A stretch of 64,000 nucleotides of DNA from Acanthosepion pharaonis (Eukaryota; Mollusca; Cephalopoda; Sepiida; Sepiidae). The stretch is from assembly GCA_903632075.3 (NCBI GenBank), contig CAHIKZ030002637.1, forward strand, positions 1 through 64,000, given 5' to 3'. Position numbers and translations under genes: made by a program. The notes beneath the pieces were generated by a model. It was not told the DNA's origin. It saw nothing but the letters and a program-made list of their open reading frames with translations, and did no database searches. This document shows, piece after piece, positions 34,181 to 46,267 of the stretch. The first letter of the stretch is position 1. Each line of letters starts with the position of its first letter.

Positions 34181-35158
34181 GCTAGAGCAAAGAAACAGAA
34201 AAAGACTAGAGAGAGAATTGAGGGCGATAAGAGGGTGAGAAAGAGTGGGGGGGAAGGAAAGAATTCACAAACAAAGGTATATGGAGGAGAGAGATTACAA
34301 GGTACAAGGGAATAATAAGTTAATATAGTAAGTCAGGGCAGTTGAATGGTTATGGATAATGTGTTTAAGGTTTTGATTAAGTGATGGGTGGGTAGAAGGT
34401 TGAGTGGTTTAAGGACTGGTTTCATAAAAGTAAGTTAATGTAAATAGAGGATAGATAAATTAACAAACATGCACGCATGCGTAAATTTAAATTAAGCAAA
34501 CAAAATTCCACAAAAATTCTTATTCATGCATGTACACTCACATGTATAAAGTAAATGTAATAATAATAATAATTTATTGAATAATGTGAATAATTTTTTT
34601 AGAAACACTTCTATAAGTAGTAAGTCAAACTAATTTTTGGCAAAGCATAAGTGCTAGTATAGGTATATGATAGATTTGGGTTGGATATGTATGTAGGTTT
34701 AGTTAAAGAGTTAGTAATGTTATAGAATTAGCAATTTAAAATGTATTAAACATTTGGATTAAACTATTCAAGAAAGAGACCAGCTTACTGAGTTAGGAAT
34801 TTGGGGTAGTAATTCAAATCAAAAAAAGAAGAAAATAAAAAGACACCAGCATATAAGAGGGAAGCCTTTTTTTTTCCATTGGCTGATACTGACGGACATA
34901 TTTCAATAAGAATGGTCAGACTCCTGCTTATGTTGGTCAGTATGATTTTTTTTTTTTTTTTTTTTCAATCAATGTCAAGGGTGTCGTGTGACACTGTTAA
35001 GGAGGTGGCCTGACTCATCTGGAGTCAGGTTGCTGTTTGAGCCAATATAATGCAAAACCTGAAATCGGCAATGAGGACTGTGCATCACTATGAAGACAAC
35101 CCTTGGTACATCTAAAATGTATTATGCAAATATATATATTTCGATAAACGTGCAATCA
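34181..35158. other. Intron DNA with (AAT)n and homopolymers
   Basis: A short (AAT)n lies near 34560-34573 and a T-run near 34947-34965. A less AT-rich block at 34970-35100 holds short self-complementary words (GACTCATCTGGAGTC) but no recognised gene. Confidence 0.5.
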
Positions 35159-35408
35159 ATTTACAAATTCATGAATTATTCACACAAAAACAAATGCAAA
35201 GGTTAATGATTTAATTGGCGAGAAATCCATCGTCACAAACAATTCAAATAATATACAAAAACCTCCGAACCTGTTATGAATGAAAAGATCCTTGTTTCTA
35301 TAAATTTCTGCTGCATTAGTTCTTATTTTTACTACAAGCTTTCGTCTGTTCCTAAATCATTAACCTTTGCATTTGTTTTTGTGTGAATAATTCGTGAATT
35401 TGTAAATA
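35159..35408. repeat. 55-bp near-perfect inverted repeat with ~140-bp loop
   Basis: 35159-35213 and 35354-35408 are reverse complements with about one mismatch (shared ATTCACACAAAAACAAATGC). They could be the ends of a small inverted-repeat transposon. No open frame lies between them. Confidence 0.8.
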
Positions 35409-35460
35409 TATATATACATACATACACACACTTTTTTTTTTTCCATGTACAGAGTAGAGA

Positions 35461-35871
35461 CTGACTAAAAATATCTGGTTAACACAATTTTGGCACAGTC
35501 CACATATTATATGGGGATTACTGTTTTTGTTTTGTTTTTTTTTTAATTTGTATTTAAAATAAACAGGATCACAAATACCAAATTGGATGAATGAACATTT
35601 GGTCTTCTTTTTTATATTAAACCATTTTATGGCTTTTGCTGTATTAAGCCAGCATCTTAGAGCATCTTTCATATAGCTGCATGCTCTTTCAAGGGTACTT
35701 TTGAATTTATTTTAATACATTTTAAATAAAAAGAAAACATTATTACCCATTTATTTTAAATATAAATCCAATTTATGTTAAATGCAAAAAAAATTTTGTT
35801 TTTTTAAGCAATAATCCCCATATAATATATGGACTGTGACAACATTGTGTTAACAAGATATTTTTATTAAA
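35461..35871. mobile_element. MITE-like element with ~60-bp inverted ends
   Basis: 35465-35525 and 35808-35870 are imperfect reverse complements (TCCACATATTATATGGGGAT against ATCCCCATATAATATATGGA, plus the GTTAACACAA words). The 410-bp span carries no transposase. The element may be mobilised in trans, but no target duplication was found. Confidence 0.6.
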
Positions 35872-35968
35872 GTTTTACATTTTTTAATATTTTTATTAAA
35901 GTTTTACATTTTTTAATATTTTTATTAAAGTTTTACATTTTTTAATATTTTTATTAAAGTTTTACATC
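35857..35968. repeat. 29-bp AT-rich tandem repeat, about four copies
   Basis: A unit containing TTTTTATTAAAGTTTTACAT is repeated almost perfectly. The first copy overlaps the outer edge of the right inverted end of the MITE-like element. Confidence 0.85.
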
Positions 35969-38714
35969 CCCATTAGATTAACATTTATTCTGACATTTTG
36001 GCCTTTCAATTAAAACAAAATAAATAAAATATATGTATTTTTACTCAGTTTCTTCTTTAAATAATTTTATAATATTTTAAACTTAATACAGATTAAATTT
36101 AAAATTTGGTAATTTTTAATTTTATAGTAAAATTTAATATTTATGAGTTAGAATGATTTCTATTTTAGTCTAACCCTAACATTAAGGCATTAATTATTAT
36201 AACCAAGGTTCGTTGTCAAGTTTTTTGAATTCTCACATACTTGTATTTTGATTGGTCATTGCAGCTTATGTAACAACAGTGTTTCCCCTTTGAGGGGTGT
36301 TTGATTGATTTGAACCTTTTAAAACTCTTCATTCTACATTCAACACTGTTACTTGATAAGACACCAGAAGTGTTGAAACAAAATGGCTATTTTTGTAGTG
36401 ATTTTATAACATTTGTTATAATTTTCAAATTATATAAAAAAAAAAAAATCGATTCTCCTGTTTGGGTTTGCCCTATAAGCAGATGGGGAAAAAACTGACA
36501 GCCCGACAAATTTAAATGAGATTCTAAAATCAAAGTCCAAACAATTAAAGAACCATCCAATTTTTGACTTTTCAAATACAGAAACCTGGTGCACTACGTG
36601 ACAAGGACATTTCCCAAACAACCTGCAGGTTTTGAATTCAGAGTTGTCATTCATCAGACTAAAATGCCTTTCACTCAGACATGATATTCGTCCAGTTATC
36701 AGCCGGCACCGTGGATGGTGAAACGTTATCTTCGGAGCTACATTAATACCAGTAAATTAAATACTATACAGCCCTTCTTGGCTGCGATGGAAAATTTTTT
36801 CTAGTGTATGGCAAACATTTATTTTCCACTCAAAAGTAGGCAAATCAAAACAATTGTTCAATGCATGTCCCAATTGTTTTGCAAATTTTTTAAAGTCCCT
36901 ACTAGTGAATGCATTATATCGTTGTCCTTGGTGTAAAAAATGGGTGGGCCTTAAAATTCCAGGAAAACATTCTCCAACATGAAAGAAAATGTGCTCACAT
37001 CTTTCTATTATGGCAAATCGCCATATATTAAATAATGGGGGACGCAATCAATAAAGCTTTTAAAAATTTCACAATTTAGTGAGTTATGTCCATCGCTAGT
37101 CTGCTCCAGTTACTTTTTTTCACGCTCAAAATCCTCTTTCCCAGTGAATGGGTGCTGGGATCGATCCACTGACAGGTTAAATATAGGCCTTCACAACGGA
37201 TTTAACAATTTCTTGGACACATGTTGGGTCAAATAACCTGGAAAAGTACAGAGGGTATCTAAATTTCAGCATTGATGTCCCATTTTGATTAGAAAATTGG
37301 CCGTTTTGGTCCTCAGACCAGTCTAAACTAATTACCAAGAAACAGTCGTGTTAAGCGCCAAAAATCCTCAATGAGCATTTTCTAGATAACGTTTTTAACT
37401 TGGTGAACCGATTAAAAACGGTTCTGACATGATGTATGAGTGTCACATCTATGGATCAATATATATATTCTTCCACCAGCGATAAAAAATGAAACAAATA
37501 ATGCTATTAACCAGCATCTGCCAAATTTTTGTGTTCACCCGTGTCAAATTTTCAAGGTGTCAAAAATTAACCGGTGAATACATACGAAACAGTAAAAAAG
37601 TACGATTTTTTGCTTCCCCACTGGAGAGCTAGATTCTCCTTTAAAATGAATTTTTTTCAGCCAATGAATTAATATGCCAGGCATCATTAGTCGGACATAG
37701 CAAATACGCATCTTCATTGACAAGAATCCGTTAATACACAGCATATGTAAAAACCTGCCAAAGAATATCGGGATAACATAATTCAATTCACTTTTTTGCT
37801 CAACTGACATTAGTTTTTTTTTTCCAACCATTATTTACATAACTGTCCAGAATTTTTTTTGTGGAAAAAGTGGTATCATCTTCAAAGTTGAAGGCCATAA
37901 TGCCAAAATAGCTTTGAAGAAAAACAGGGGGAAAAACAAACGTCTAATGATGAGACGTGTAAAAACGAATCAAAATTTGCAAACCTGAAATGTTTGCGAC
38001 ACAAAAAACGAATGCCTTTTTGCGAACAAACACTTTATTACAGCAAATGAGCTAAAATCATTGTTTTTTTTGCCGACGGAAAAATTCAAACCCAAGACAT
38101 TTCTTTAAGAAAAGACACCAAACGCCATTCTACTATCTTCTTCTTTTAGTCCCCGGTCGAGTCCATTATTTACCCAAAAGGTTTCCGCAACAACACACAC
38201 ACGCAGTTCGAGGACGTTTCGCAAAAGATGAATACATGAACAATAAGAAACATGTGTATGATATACTGAAAATTAAATCTTTCCACAATTTAAAATGTAA
38301 AGTAAAAGAACACGAAAGACTTTAATTTTTTATTTTTTTTTTTATTAGAGATAGAGAGCCATCCCTGGTTGCACAAGAATAAATAAATACAGTCTTAGGA
38401 AAGCAAGGGGGAAACCAGTTATAGAAGGATAAATATAAAAAGAGGCAATCAACAAATTTAAACAAACATATCTTAACATTTAATAAACACTCAATCCCAA
38501 AAGAAATAAAAAGGGAATTTACAATTGAGAGGGTCGAACAATACCTCCCCAAATCTCTTGAAATGTTCCAGTTGTCAGAAGTATGGGTGTCACAAGGAGA
38601 GTTGCTGAGGATCCCTGATATGTGAAATATGTGGTCAAAGAGACCTAGATCATATGGAGGAAGAGTGAATCGATAATATTAAATGCTCTGTCAAGAGAAA
38701 CCTCCAACCTTTTT
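35969..38714. other. Intron DNA, mostly unrecognised
   Basis: 35969-36240 is AT-rich. 36600-38300 is more complex in sequence and holds two minus-strand frames of 95-96 codons (37047-36757 and 37831-37544). The first has a short segment with several Cys/His residues and Phe-rich stretches. Neither matches a family I know, and neither has convincing splice context. They may come from an unidentified mobile element. Confidence 0.4.
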
Positions 38715-38715
38715 G

Positions 38716-38766
<51 letters not shown>

Positions 38767-38905
38767 TTTATTTAAAAATATGATTCCAACTCGTGACATA
38801 AGAGGTCTCATGTTTCAAAACAAGAGCCGAAAACTTCAATATAACTATTTGTATTAAATTAAGTTAAAGTAAGCTCTGTTCCATCTTCAAGCGAAATTTT
38901 TTTTG
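38715..38905. repeat. (TA)n plus dispersed repeat shared with the window end
   Basis: A (TA)n of about 45 bp is followed by sequence similar to 63815-63955. Shared pieces include AAAAATATGATTCC, the CTCATGTTTCAAAA/CTCAGGTTTCAAAA block and AAGCTCTGTTCCATCTTCA. Family identity is unknown. Confidence 0.6.
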
Positions 38906-39466
38906 GAATAACGTATTTCTGAAATTTACGTGTTTTAATAATTGAAATCAAGAATCAAAATTTCCATGGTAACAGCTAGGGTGAATTGTTTAAATTGGGT
39001 AGGCGTGTGTTGGGTGTTAATAATAAGTATCAGTATAGAGTTACATTCATAGATGTCAAGTCAGGGAAAGGTGGGGGTGTCTAAATTTGAAACGGAAGAT
39101 GTATTCACCCTAGTCTGGTATGCATGTCTATGGAGATTTATTTATTTTTTTATGATGAAAGGGATTTGTGCATATAAAAAAAACTGCCGTAATGTTTGTT
39201 TTTTGACGACTTCATAAAGGGTTATCTTTTTTTGTAGGGTATTCAAACTATTTATTAGGGCTATGGATTATGAAAGAAATTATTATATTGTATGCTTGTT
39301 CTTCATAATTATTCAGACCATGAATCTGATGATTGGGCTATGGATTAATCAAAGTTATTATATTGTATATATATATATATAAAAAAAATATATATATATA
39401 TATATATATCATTGGAAGTAATGACAAAGTTTCCAAACCTTTCAAATAAAAACAAAATTTAACTTC
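38906..39466. other. Intron DNA with (TA)n and an inverted copy of an LTR segment
   Basis: A (TA)n tract runs at about 39365-39407. Next to it, 39408-39440 is the reverse complement, with about two mismatches in 33, of 39509-39541 inside the BEL/Pao LTR. The target site CTTC is at 39463-39466. Confidence 0.7.
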
Positions 39467-40642
39467 TGTCGAAATTTAGCTTAGTAACAGCCAAACTCGG
39501 CGCAAAAAAGGTTGGGAAACTTTGTCATTACGTCCAATGACGTGAATCCCGCATAACACAGTTAACAGAAACCTGAAACCATCAATATACAACCATAACA
39601 AGCGAGATAAAGAAGAAGGAAAATCCACTTGAAATAGTTATAAAATTTATTGAGGGAAAAGAAAAAAAATAAAATGAGGGGGAAAAAGAATAGTCAGATG
39701 TTAAAGTTCACTGGTACAACTTGAAAATAACTGCCAAAAACGTCCTTTGGCGAGCCCTAAAAAGGACTCCAATAACAGTTCAGAGATTGAAAAAGTAGAG
39801 AGATAGCAGAAAGAGGGGAAAAATTAGATTTACTGTTTCAAAAAAAAAATAGCTTTAGTATTTTTTTTTTTAAGTAGCTGGGCAGAAAGGTTTTAGATAT
39901 TTTGAGTTGCTCTCCTTGGAAGATAAGCAAGATTCCTGTTAAAATAAATGCAGACTTGTTTTTTCAAACTGGGCTATCGACACAAATTCAACTTCTAGAG
40001 ACGACTTAGAAGATTTTTTTCACATACATTTTTCACGTCAGGATTTCGTCCACCAATAGGACAAAATAACTCCTCGAAGGAAGGTAGCTTTTCAACCGCT
40101 TGACTTTGACTTGTTTCTCTCTTCGACCCGATTGAGAATGTTCTATTGTAAATTCTCTTTACAATAATTTCTTTAACTGATTTTTTGATAAGTCTTTACT
40201 GACTTGTCCTTGGTTGCTGAACAATAATCCACTTGATTATTGGAACAGACTTGACTTCACTTGTCTAGAGAATAAGCTTTTTCCACACAGCGAACACACT
40301 TGTTCTTTATCTTCAATTCCCTTAGACAAATATTCTGGACTGGTCTTTTATGACTGTTTTCCTCGTCAGAGCAACAAGTTATCTTCAGGCAGGTTTCCTT
40401 TTTGTCGCAAGACAAGACGACTTATCGTCTTCACACTGTGGCGCCCTTTTCTGCTACTACTGACTAGATTCCTCTAATCTAGTCGAAAACAAGTGGGAAA
40501 ATCACATACGACCAATCGTTAGACACGATTTCGCCACGTGACACAACAGCAGCAGTTCTGACACTGTGCACAGAGGGAAAAAGAGAGGAGGAAGGAAAGT
40601 AAGAGAGATAGAAAGATAGATACAGAAATTAAATTTCTGACA
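39467..40642 (-). repeat. 3' LTR (left copy) of the BEL/Pao element
   Basis: It is 1176 bp and closely similar to the right copy, with scattered substitutions and small indels. An 87-codon + strand frame inside (40214-40477) is kept in both LTRs and is best explained by their duplication. Confidence 0.9.
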
Positions 40643-40883
40643 CTCTCCCGAATAAAAAAGAAAAAACCGTAACAACAACTAATACCAAAGATTTTACTAC
40701 CCTACCCAGATTCCAATCCAGTCTAGGCTTAACAAAACTTTTGATTAGAACAACATCATCTACTTTAATTTTGTTATCAAAATCAATTTGATACAAATCA
40801 TTAGATAATTCTCTTAAACTCAACAAATACTGTTCATACCATAACAGTTTAAACTTATGCAAAAGTGATTCCCTATATTTCAA
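40629..40883 (-). pseudogene. BEL/Pao C-terminal domain (DUF5641-like)
   Basis: It is in the same frame as the integrase but after a TAG near 40913. It contains LLWYEQYLLSLRELSN, DNKIKVDDVVLIKSFVKPRL and DWNLGRVVKS, the pattern of the domain that follows integrase in BEL/Pao polyproteins and probably binds DNA. It ends at a TAA at the LTR edge. Confidence 0.75.
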
Positions 40884-40913
40884 ACTTTCGATCAGATCAG
40901 ATCTATTAGGGGA

Positions 40914-42566
40914 CTAATCGAAAAAGGGATCTTCTTCGAAATTCAAGAATACTGTTTTTCCAGGAAAAGAACGAATGAAAGCACTAGGGGCAATAACTTC
41001 CAAACTGGAATCATCTGAACAACGATAAGTCAAAGGTCTATCATTGACAGACCTCTGTATATCAGACAACACAGTTAATAGTTGGAAATAGTCCAACCTA
41101 TTATGTCCGATAACTTTAAATAAACAATTCTTAACCGTTTTGATTAATCTTTCCCACATCGCACCAAACCAGGCAGAATACATAGGTATAGTAAGGTGCT
41201 TGATACTACATGTATCGAGATTTTCTCTAAATTCATCAGATAGAAATACCTTTTTCACTCAGTCACATCCAGCGACAAAAGATAAGGCGTTATCAGAATA
41301 TATGTGTGAAGGCACACCGAACTGATTAAAGAATCTAAAGAAAGCTAACCCAACAGCGTGAGTAGACATATCAGGCAATAGTTCTAGATGTATTGCTCTA
41401 ACATTAAAGCAAGTAAAAATTAAAATATACATTTTCTTAACTACACTACCATCAACAACCCACAGGTGACCTGTAAAATCAATACCTGTATATAAGAAGG
41501 GTCTAACAAGATTCACTCTATTTTTAGGTAGGTTAGTGACCTTAGGATATCTAAAGGACAACGAATTGTACCTTTTACAAATGACACAACTAGCAAGGAC
41601 AGTCTTAACTGCCTGTCTAGCCTTAGGTACACAAAACCCAGTATTGCGTAACCTATCAAGTGTGGCAGCAATGCCCAAGTGTTTACACTTAACATGACAA
41701 TCCATGATAAACAAACTCGTAACGTGACAAGTTTTAGGTAGCAGTATAGGATGTACTACATCATCAGAAAAATATTCAGAATTATCAATTCGACCACAAC
41801 AGCGTATTATACCGTTGTCATCCAAAAACAAATTGAACTTATTTACTAACTGAGGAACTGTATTCTCATCTTTATGTTCTAGGAAATTTTTCTCTTCAAT
41901 GAAGAACTGACTCTGAACTATTTTAATCAAATATAATTTAGATTTCACGAGATGATCTACATAATCATTATCTCCCTTTAACTTGGCAATGAACTTAAAA
42001 ACCAGCGAGAGTGTACCAATTAATTTTTGTAGAGAGAAGAATTTTTCTAATCTTATTATTGCTGAAGAATTAGATTCTATTTCACAGCTAGAGTAAGCAG
42101 TCATTAATACTCGACACTTTGCACTAAGACAATCCAAATTATATTCAGGCCATATCAAATAATCCCTCTGCAACCAGACAGGATCTTCTAACCAAAAATC
42201 CTTTTGCCTTATAAACTTGCTCAAGGAAACGCCTCTAGTTACAAAATCTGCTGGGTTTTCACCAGTACTCACATACTTAAATCTTATAACATAACCTTTA
42301 TTACTTAGCTCACTCACCATAGACTTTATATCTTTTAGTCGATTTCTTGTGAACTGACATTTGGTGTTAATTGTTTCCGATAACAACCATGACAACACCA
42401 CCTGTGCGTCTACGGCTATTATAATTTCTTTAAACATTGCAGGAAACATCTTTGTTAGAACAGATACATGTTTAATACCTAGATAAACAGATAATAACTC
42501 CAAATTAGGCAGAGTTCTCTTTACAGATGGAGCAACTCTAGCTTTCATAAAAAAATAACCTAGCAT
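40914..42566 (-). pseudogene. BEL/Pao RNase H and integrase
   Basis: The 42566-41259 frame starts in the RNase H region (RVAPSVKRTLPNLELLSVYL, then VDAQVVLSWL). It continues with the zinc finger (CHVKCKHLGIAATLDRLRN, CVICKRYN) and the integrase core (TGIDFTGHLWV with the first Asp, YSDNALSF with the second). A TGA at 41261-41259 interrupts, and the same frame continues at 41258 with FRENLDTCSIKHLTIP and WFGAMWERLIKTVK, where the catalytic Glu lies in the WER piece. RNase H residues before the frameshift (FCDVSNQAYG) are in the RT frame. Confidence 0.85.
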
Positions 42567-43914
42567 TACCCTGCTGGTACATATATTCTACAACTCCGTA
42601 CGCTTGATTCGAAACGTCACAGAACATTATCAAAATAACAGAAGAATCAGTTTGAACCGAACACCTACTAAAACTGATGTCTCCAATGTTCACGAGGTTC
42701 TTTTGAAACTTATTCCATAAAGATAAAATATCGCTAGGAATTACCTGGTCCCAGGCGACACCCAACTTCCATACTTGACTTAAAATAATCTTTCCCTTGA
42801 TAGTTATAGGTAGCACAAGACCCAAGGGATCAAATATAGAGGAGTTGACTGACAACATATCTCTTTTAGTTGAGACCACTTTTTCAACACTACCGTTAGT
42901 CACTTTAATTTCGTCTAACTCAGGATTATACCAATAACCCAAGACCTTCTCATAGGACACTCCATGAGAGGAGAAATTGTTGTCTAACTGTATACGACTA
43001 GACACCAACTCACTATTGCTGCAACAAGTTTTCAATTTGAAGCCGCCCTTTTTCATGGTAGCAACAGCTTCAATATACAATTGTAATAAGTCAGCGGGGG
43101 ATTGTTGCGTTTTAACCAGATTATCGACATAGAAATTATTTAATAACATGTCTCTACACAGACCAGACGCATGTTTCTCTACCTGATACCTTACAATATA
43201 GCTCAAGATAAAGGGGCTTGAAACAAACCCAAAAATTAGTGTGTTGTATCTGAAACATACCAACTTATCTTCCATTTTTAGAAAGAAGCAGAATCTGTTC
43301 TTATCAAATTCATTTTTTAACTTGATCATTAGAAACGCTTTCCTAATGTCAGCCAAGAGAATAAAATTGTTTGTACTGAATTTAAACAAAAGTTCTAACA
43401 TGTCGGTGTACAAATTTAGACCCGAATAGGCCCAATCATTAAGAGAGGGCCTCCCACCTGTTCTCAGTGAGCAATTAAACACAGGCCTTATTTTTGTTGT
43501 GCACTGCAATTCACTTTTATAGACCGGATGATGTGGTATCCAAGTATACTTGGCAAATTCCGAAGGAGGTACATGTATTCTCTCTATTATACCCTCATCC
43601 TCCTGATCGAGAAATACCTTGCAATAATCAGAGTACAAACCCTTGTCAGATAATTTATTTACAACCTTATCTAAAACAGCCAAGGATACATTATGATTAG
43701 ATGGCACCTTATTCAGCTTATCTAAATCCCAAGATAAACCAACATAATAACAGTTGTCTCTATATTCTATAGAAGAACGAAACTCATCAATTTTCACCCT
43801 ATCATAATCACTACAGGTTTCATCAACTATTCCCAAAGATTCCAGATTAAACATTTGTTCAATACTTCTATCAACTGTAGCTTCATCAAAACTATTCCAT
43901 GGGTCTAAATATTT
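42538..43914 (-). pseudogene. BEL/Pao reverse transcriptase
   Basis: The frame resumes directly after the TAG at 43914-43912 with KYLDPWNSFDEATVDRSIEQ and has an internal Met at 43854. In the 438-codon part from that Met, LLADIRKAFLMI carries the first catalytic Asp (D169) and NFYVDNLV holds the catalytic box (242-245). That box is YVDN where the family normally has YVDD. FNCSLRTGGRPSLND (about 126-140) is typical of Pao RT. A one-base excess in a T-run near 42550 shifts the frame before RNase H. It copies element RNA into DNA in the particle. Confidence 0.85.
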
Positions 43915-45873
43915 CTATTTAGGGTCTAAAACGAAATAAACATGTGTGACATTGCACGAAGAGAATTCTCCGATAACACGATTGTAATTCATATCAGAAT
44001 GTACCTGCACAGAACTACAGGGTTTGAAATTGGCAACGTCTCCAAATAAAATCATTCCTCGGGACAACTCAAATGCAAAACCGTTTCTAAAATTAGTGAG
44101 CTGTAGGGGTCCCAAAAACTTTATAACATCTATTCCTACTAGACCATGGACTCTGAGTACATCATTTCTCATCTCCGAGAAATCAGCAGCCAACTTCACA
44201 TTATTCTTCTTTAAATCAGAAATTACATCACCCAGTCCTTCCATCTTAAAGGACAGGTCTAAATGTTCATCAATCAAAAAAGAAACAGGCCTTGATTCAT
44301 CATGAAAATTCACACGGAAACTAACCTCCTTTAAATTTCTCACTTGATCACCTAAGAATGTTTTAATGAGAAACTTGCGACTATTCAAGGGAGAGAACTT
44401 GTTGGCATACTTATTCGCAAATTCCTTGCATAAGTAGGATCTCTCACTACCCGTATCCAACAGACAATTAAATGTAACATTTTCACCACCCAGATTTACA
44501 GAAATGTTAACTACTGGTAGCAAGGACACACTGCTGATCAACCAACATGCGTTCGAAGCAACTACAGGCTTAACAGCTGTAGGGCACATAATGCTAAAAT
44601 GTCCAGGTCTATTGCAAGACCAACATAAGACAGATTCTTTTCCATTAAAAGGACATATATCTTCGATATGAAGGAAACTAGTGCACCTAGCACAAATTTT
44701 CAACTCACTACATCTTTTTAACTTGTCCTTGTGAGTAGGATAAGATTTACACACTCGAGCCGAGTGATCATTGCTTTTACAGAAACAACATTTGTATTTA
44801 ATCTTGGAAGGTTTTACATGGAAATTCTCCAAAGTGGAGGGTCTTTTCTCAGGTAAGGAAGGCTTGAATTTGGACTTTCTTCTAGAAAAATCCACCTTAC
44901 GATTTCTTAAATCATATTTGCAAAATTCTAAAGTTCTAAAGACATCTGTACTATTATCTAAAATTTGTTCTAACGAAGGATAATTGTTATTCACCTTATG
45001 TACTAATTCCGACCCAAACGAGGCAGGCAATTTGCTGAATATGATATGACTTAACAAGCGATTTCCAGGAGTACCACTCTCCAGAAAATTTAGTCCGAAT
45101 GAGTTTTTCAACTCATACACCTGAGTCTTCACACCAATCAGGAATTTCTTCACAACCGTATTATTACACAGATGGTCCACATTTAACAAGCAAGAGACAA
45201 TCGAGTCTACGATACAGTTCTCGTCCAAAAATTCATTGGAAAGCAGTTCCAATGCTACTCCATAATTTTCATCAGACACTGATAAATGTTTTATTACCTG
45301 AAAAGCATAACCAGTGAGATGATTCTTCAGAACTACCAATCTCAGCATGTCGCTATCTAGATTGAAAACCCAATTCAAAAATTCTCTGTGGAAGTTCAAA
45401 AAGGCTAACTTGTCTGTCTCTAAATCCTTGTCATTAAATTTAGGACATTCTATTTTAGGGGTTAAATCTACACCCTTGATTCTTCCACTAGTTTTCAAAC
45501 TAGGATCACTGTCTTTAACCTTATTAGGACTTAACTTAGATAACTTTTTTAATGCTTGTATTCTGAACAACGCACTATCCTTAATAAAGGTTTCGACTGT
45601 ATCCTCGTCAACACCTTCAGACAAATAAGCATCAACTATCTGCTCTTCTAAAAGAGCCACAGACGCTAGATAATCATTTATCTGACCCTTGTATAAGGAA
45701 TATTTAGTGTCTTCTATTACCTCTGAGGATTCCAGAGCCTCAAACACCACTAGTATTTTATTTCTTGTATACTTTAACTTTTTCAACAAAATTTCAGCTG
45801 CCGGCACAGCCATTTTAATTGGTTCCTCCCCACCTAACCTTTCACTACTCATGACAAAGAGAGGGGGATACAA
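43915..45873 (-). CDS. BEL/Pao Gag and aspartic protease
   Basis: This 652-codon frame is open throughout. Residues 140-320 resemble the DUF1759 Gag region (IECPKFNDKDLETDKLAFLN, FLNWVF). Residues 362-430 hold Cys/His clusters: CCFCKSNDHSARVC (362-375), a C-x-x-C piece at 394-397 and CWSCNRPGHFSIMC (417-430, canonical knuckle). Residues 473-476 are DTGS, the active site of a DUF1758-type retropepsin. The annotated start may be a little upstream of the true one; Met 8 or Met 21 are alternatives. It ends at a TAG after VLDPK, and the frame beyond the TAG stays open for 19 codons into the RT frame. The protein would form the particle and cleave the polyprotein. Confidence 0.85.
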   Translation of the reverse strand: MYPPLFVMSSERLGGEEPIKMAVPAAEILLKKLKYTRNKILVVFEALESSEVIEDTKYSLYKGQINDYLASVALLEEQIVDAYLSEGVDEDTVETFIKDSALFRIQALKKLSKLSPNKVKDSDPSLKTSGRIKGVDLTPKIECPKFNDKDLETDKLAFLNFHREFLNWVFNLDSDMLRLVVLKNHLTGYAFQVIKHLSVSDENYGVALELLSNEFLDENCIVDSIVSCLLNVDHLCNNTVVKKFLIGVKTQVYELKNSFGLNFLESGTPGNRLLSHIIFSKLPASFGSELVHKVNNNYPSLEQILDNSTDVFRTLEFCKYDLRNRKVDFSRRKSKFKPSLPEKRPSTLENFHVKPSKIKYKCCFCKSNDHSARVCKSYPTHKDKLKRCSELKICARCTSFLHIEDICPFNGKESVLCWSCNRPGHFSIMCPTAVKPVVASNACWLISSVSLLPVVNISVNLGGENVTFNCLLDTGSERSYLCKEFANKYANKFSPLNSRKFLIKTFLGDQVRNLKEVSFRVNFHDESRPVSFLIDEHLDLSFKMEGLGDVISDLKKNNVKLAADFSEMRNDVLRVHGLVGIDVIKFLGPLQLTNFRNGFAFELSRGMILFGDVANFKPCSSVQVHSDMNYNRVIGEFSSCNVTHVYFVLDPK

Positions 45874-46267
45874 CAGACAATGACGTCACTTATTTCTTGG
45901 CGCCCAAAACACCCACCTAATACATGGATCTATACAAGATAAGATGGCGGCTTACAAAAGCCCGCCAACTAAACTTTCAACACGAAACCTTTGCAACACA
46001 AAAAAAGGAAGAGACATAGACCTAAAAAGGGACGGCAGTTATAGTCAAGTGAACATAGAGATTAAGAGTTATTTCAAGCTTGAGCAAAAACGATATCTTT
46101 TAATTTCATCCAATTAACGAATCGCTGTATAGAACAACCCCAAGCCTGTTGACTGACAGAAATGGTTTCACTCCCAAATCTTAGTAAGATAGGAGCAGAA
46201 AACCATTAGGTTAGAATACTACTCGTTCATATAGACACCTAGCAGCGTTCATAAGTTTTTGGCAGAA
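45874..46267 (-). other. BEL/Pao leader between 5' LTR and Gag
   Basis: This is the untranslated leader on the minus strand, about 390 bp. The primer-binding site should adjoin 46267, where the minus strand reads TTCTGCCAAAAACTTATGAA. No matching tRNA end is recognised. Confidence 0.55.
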
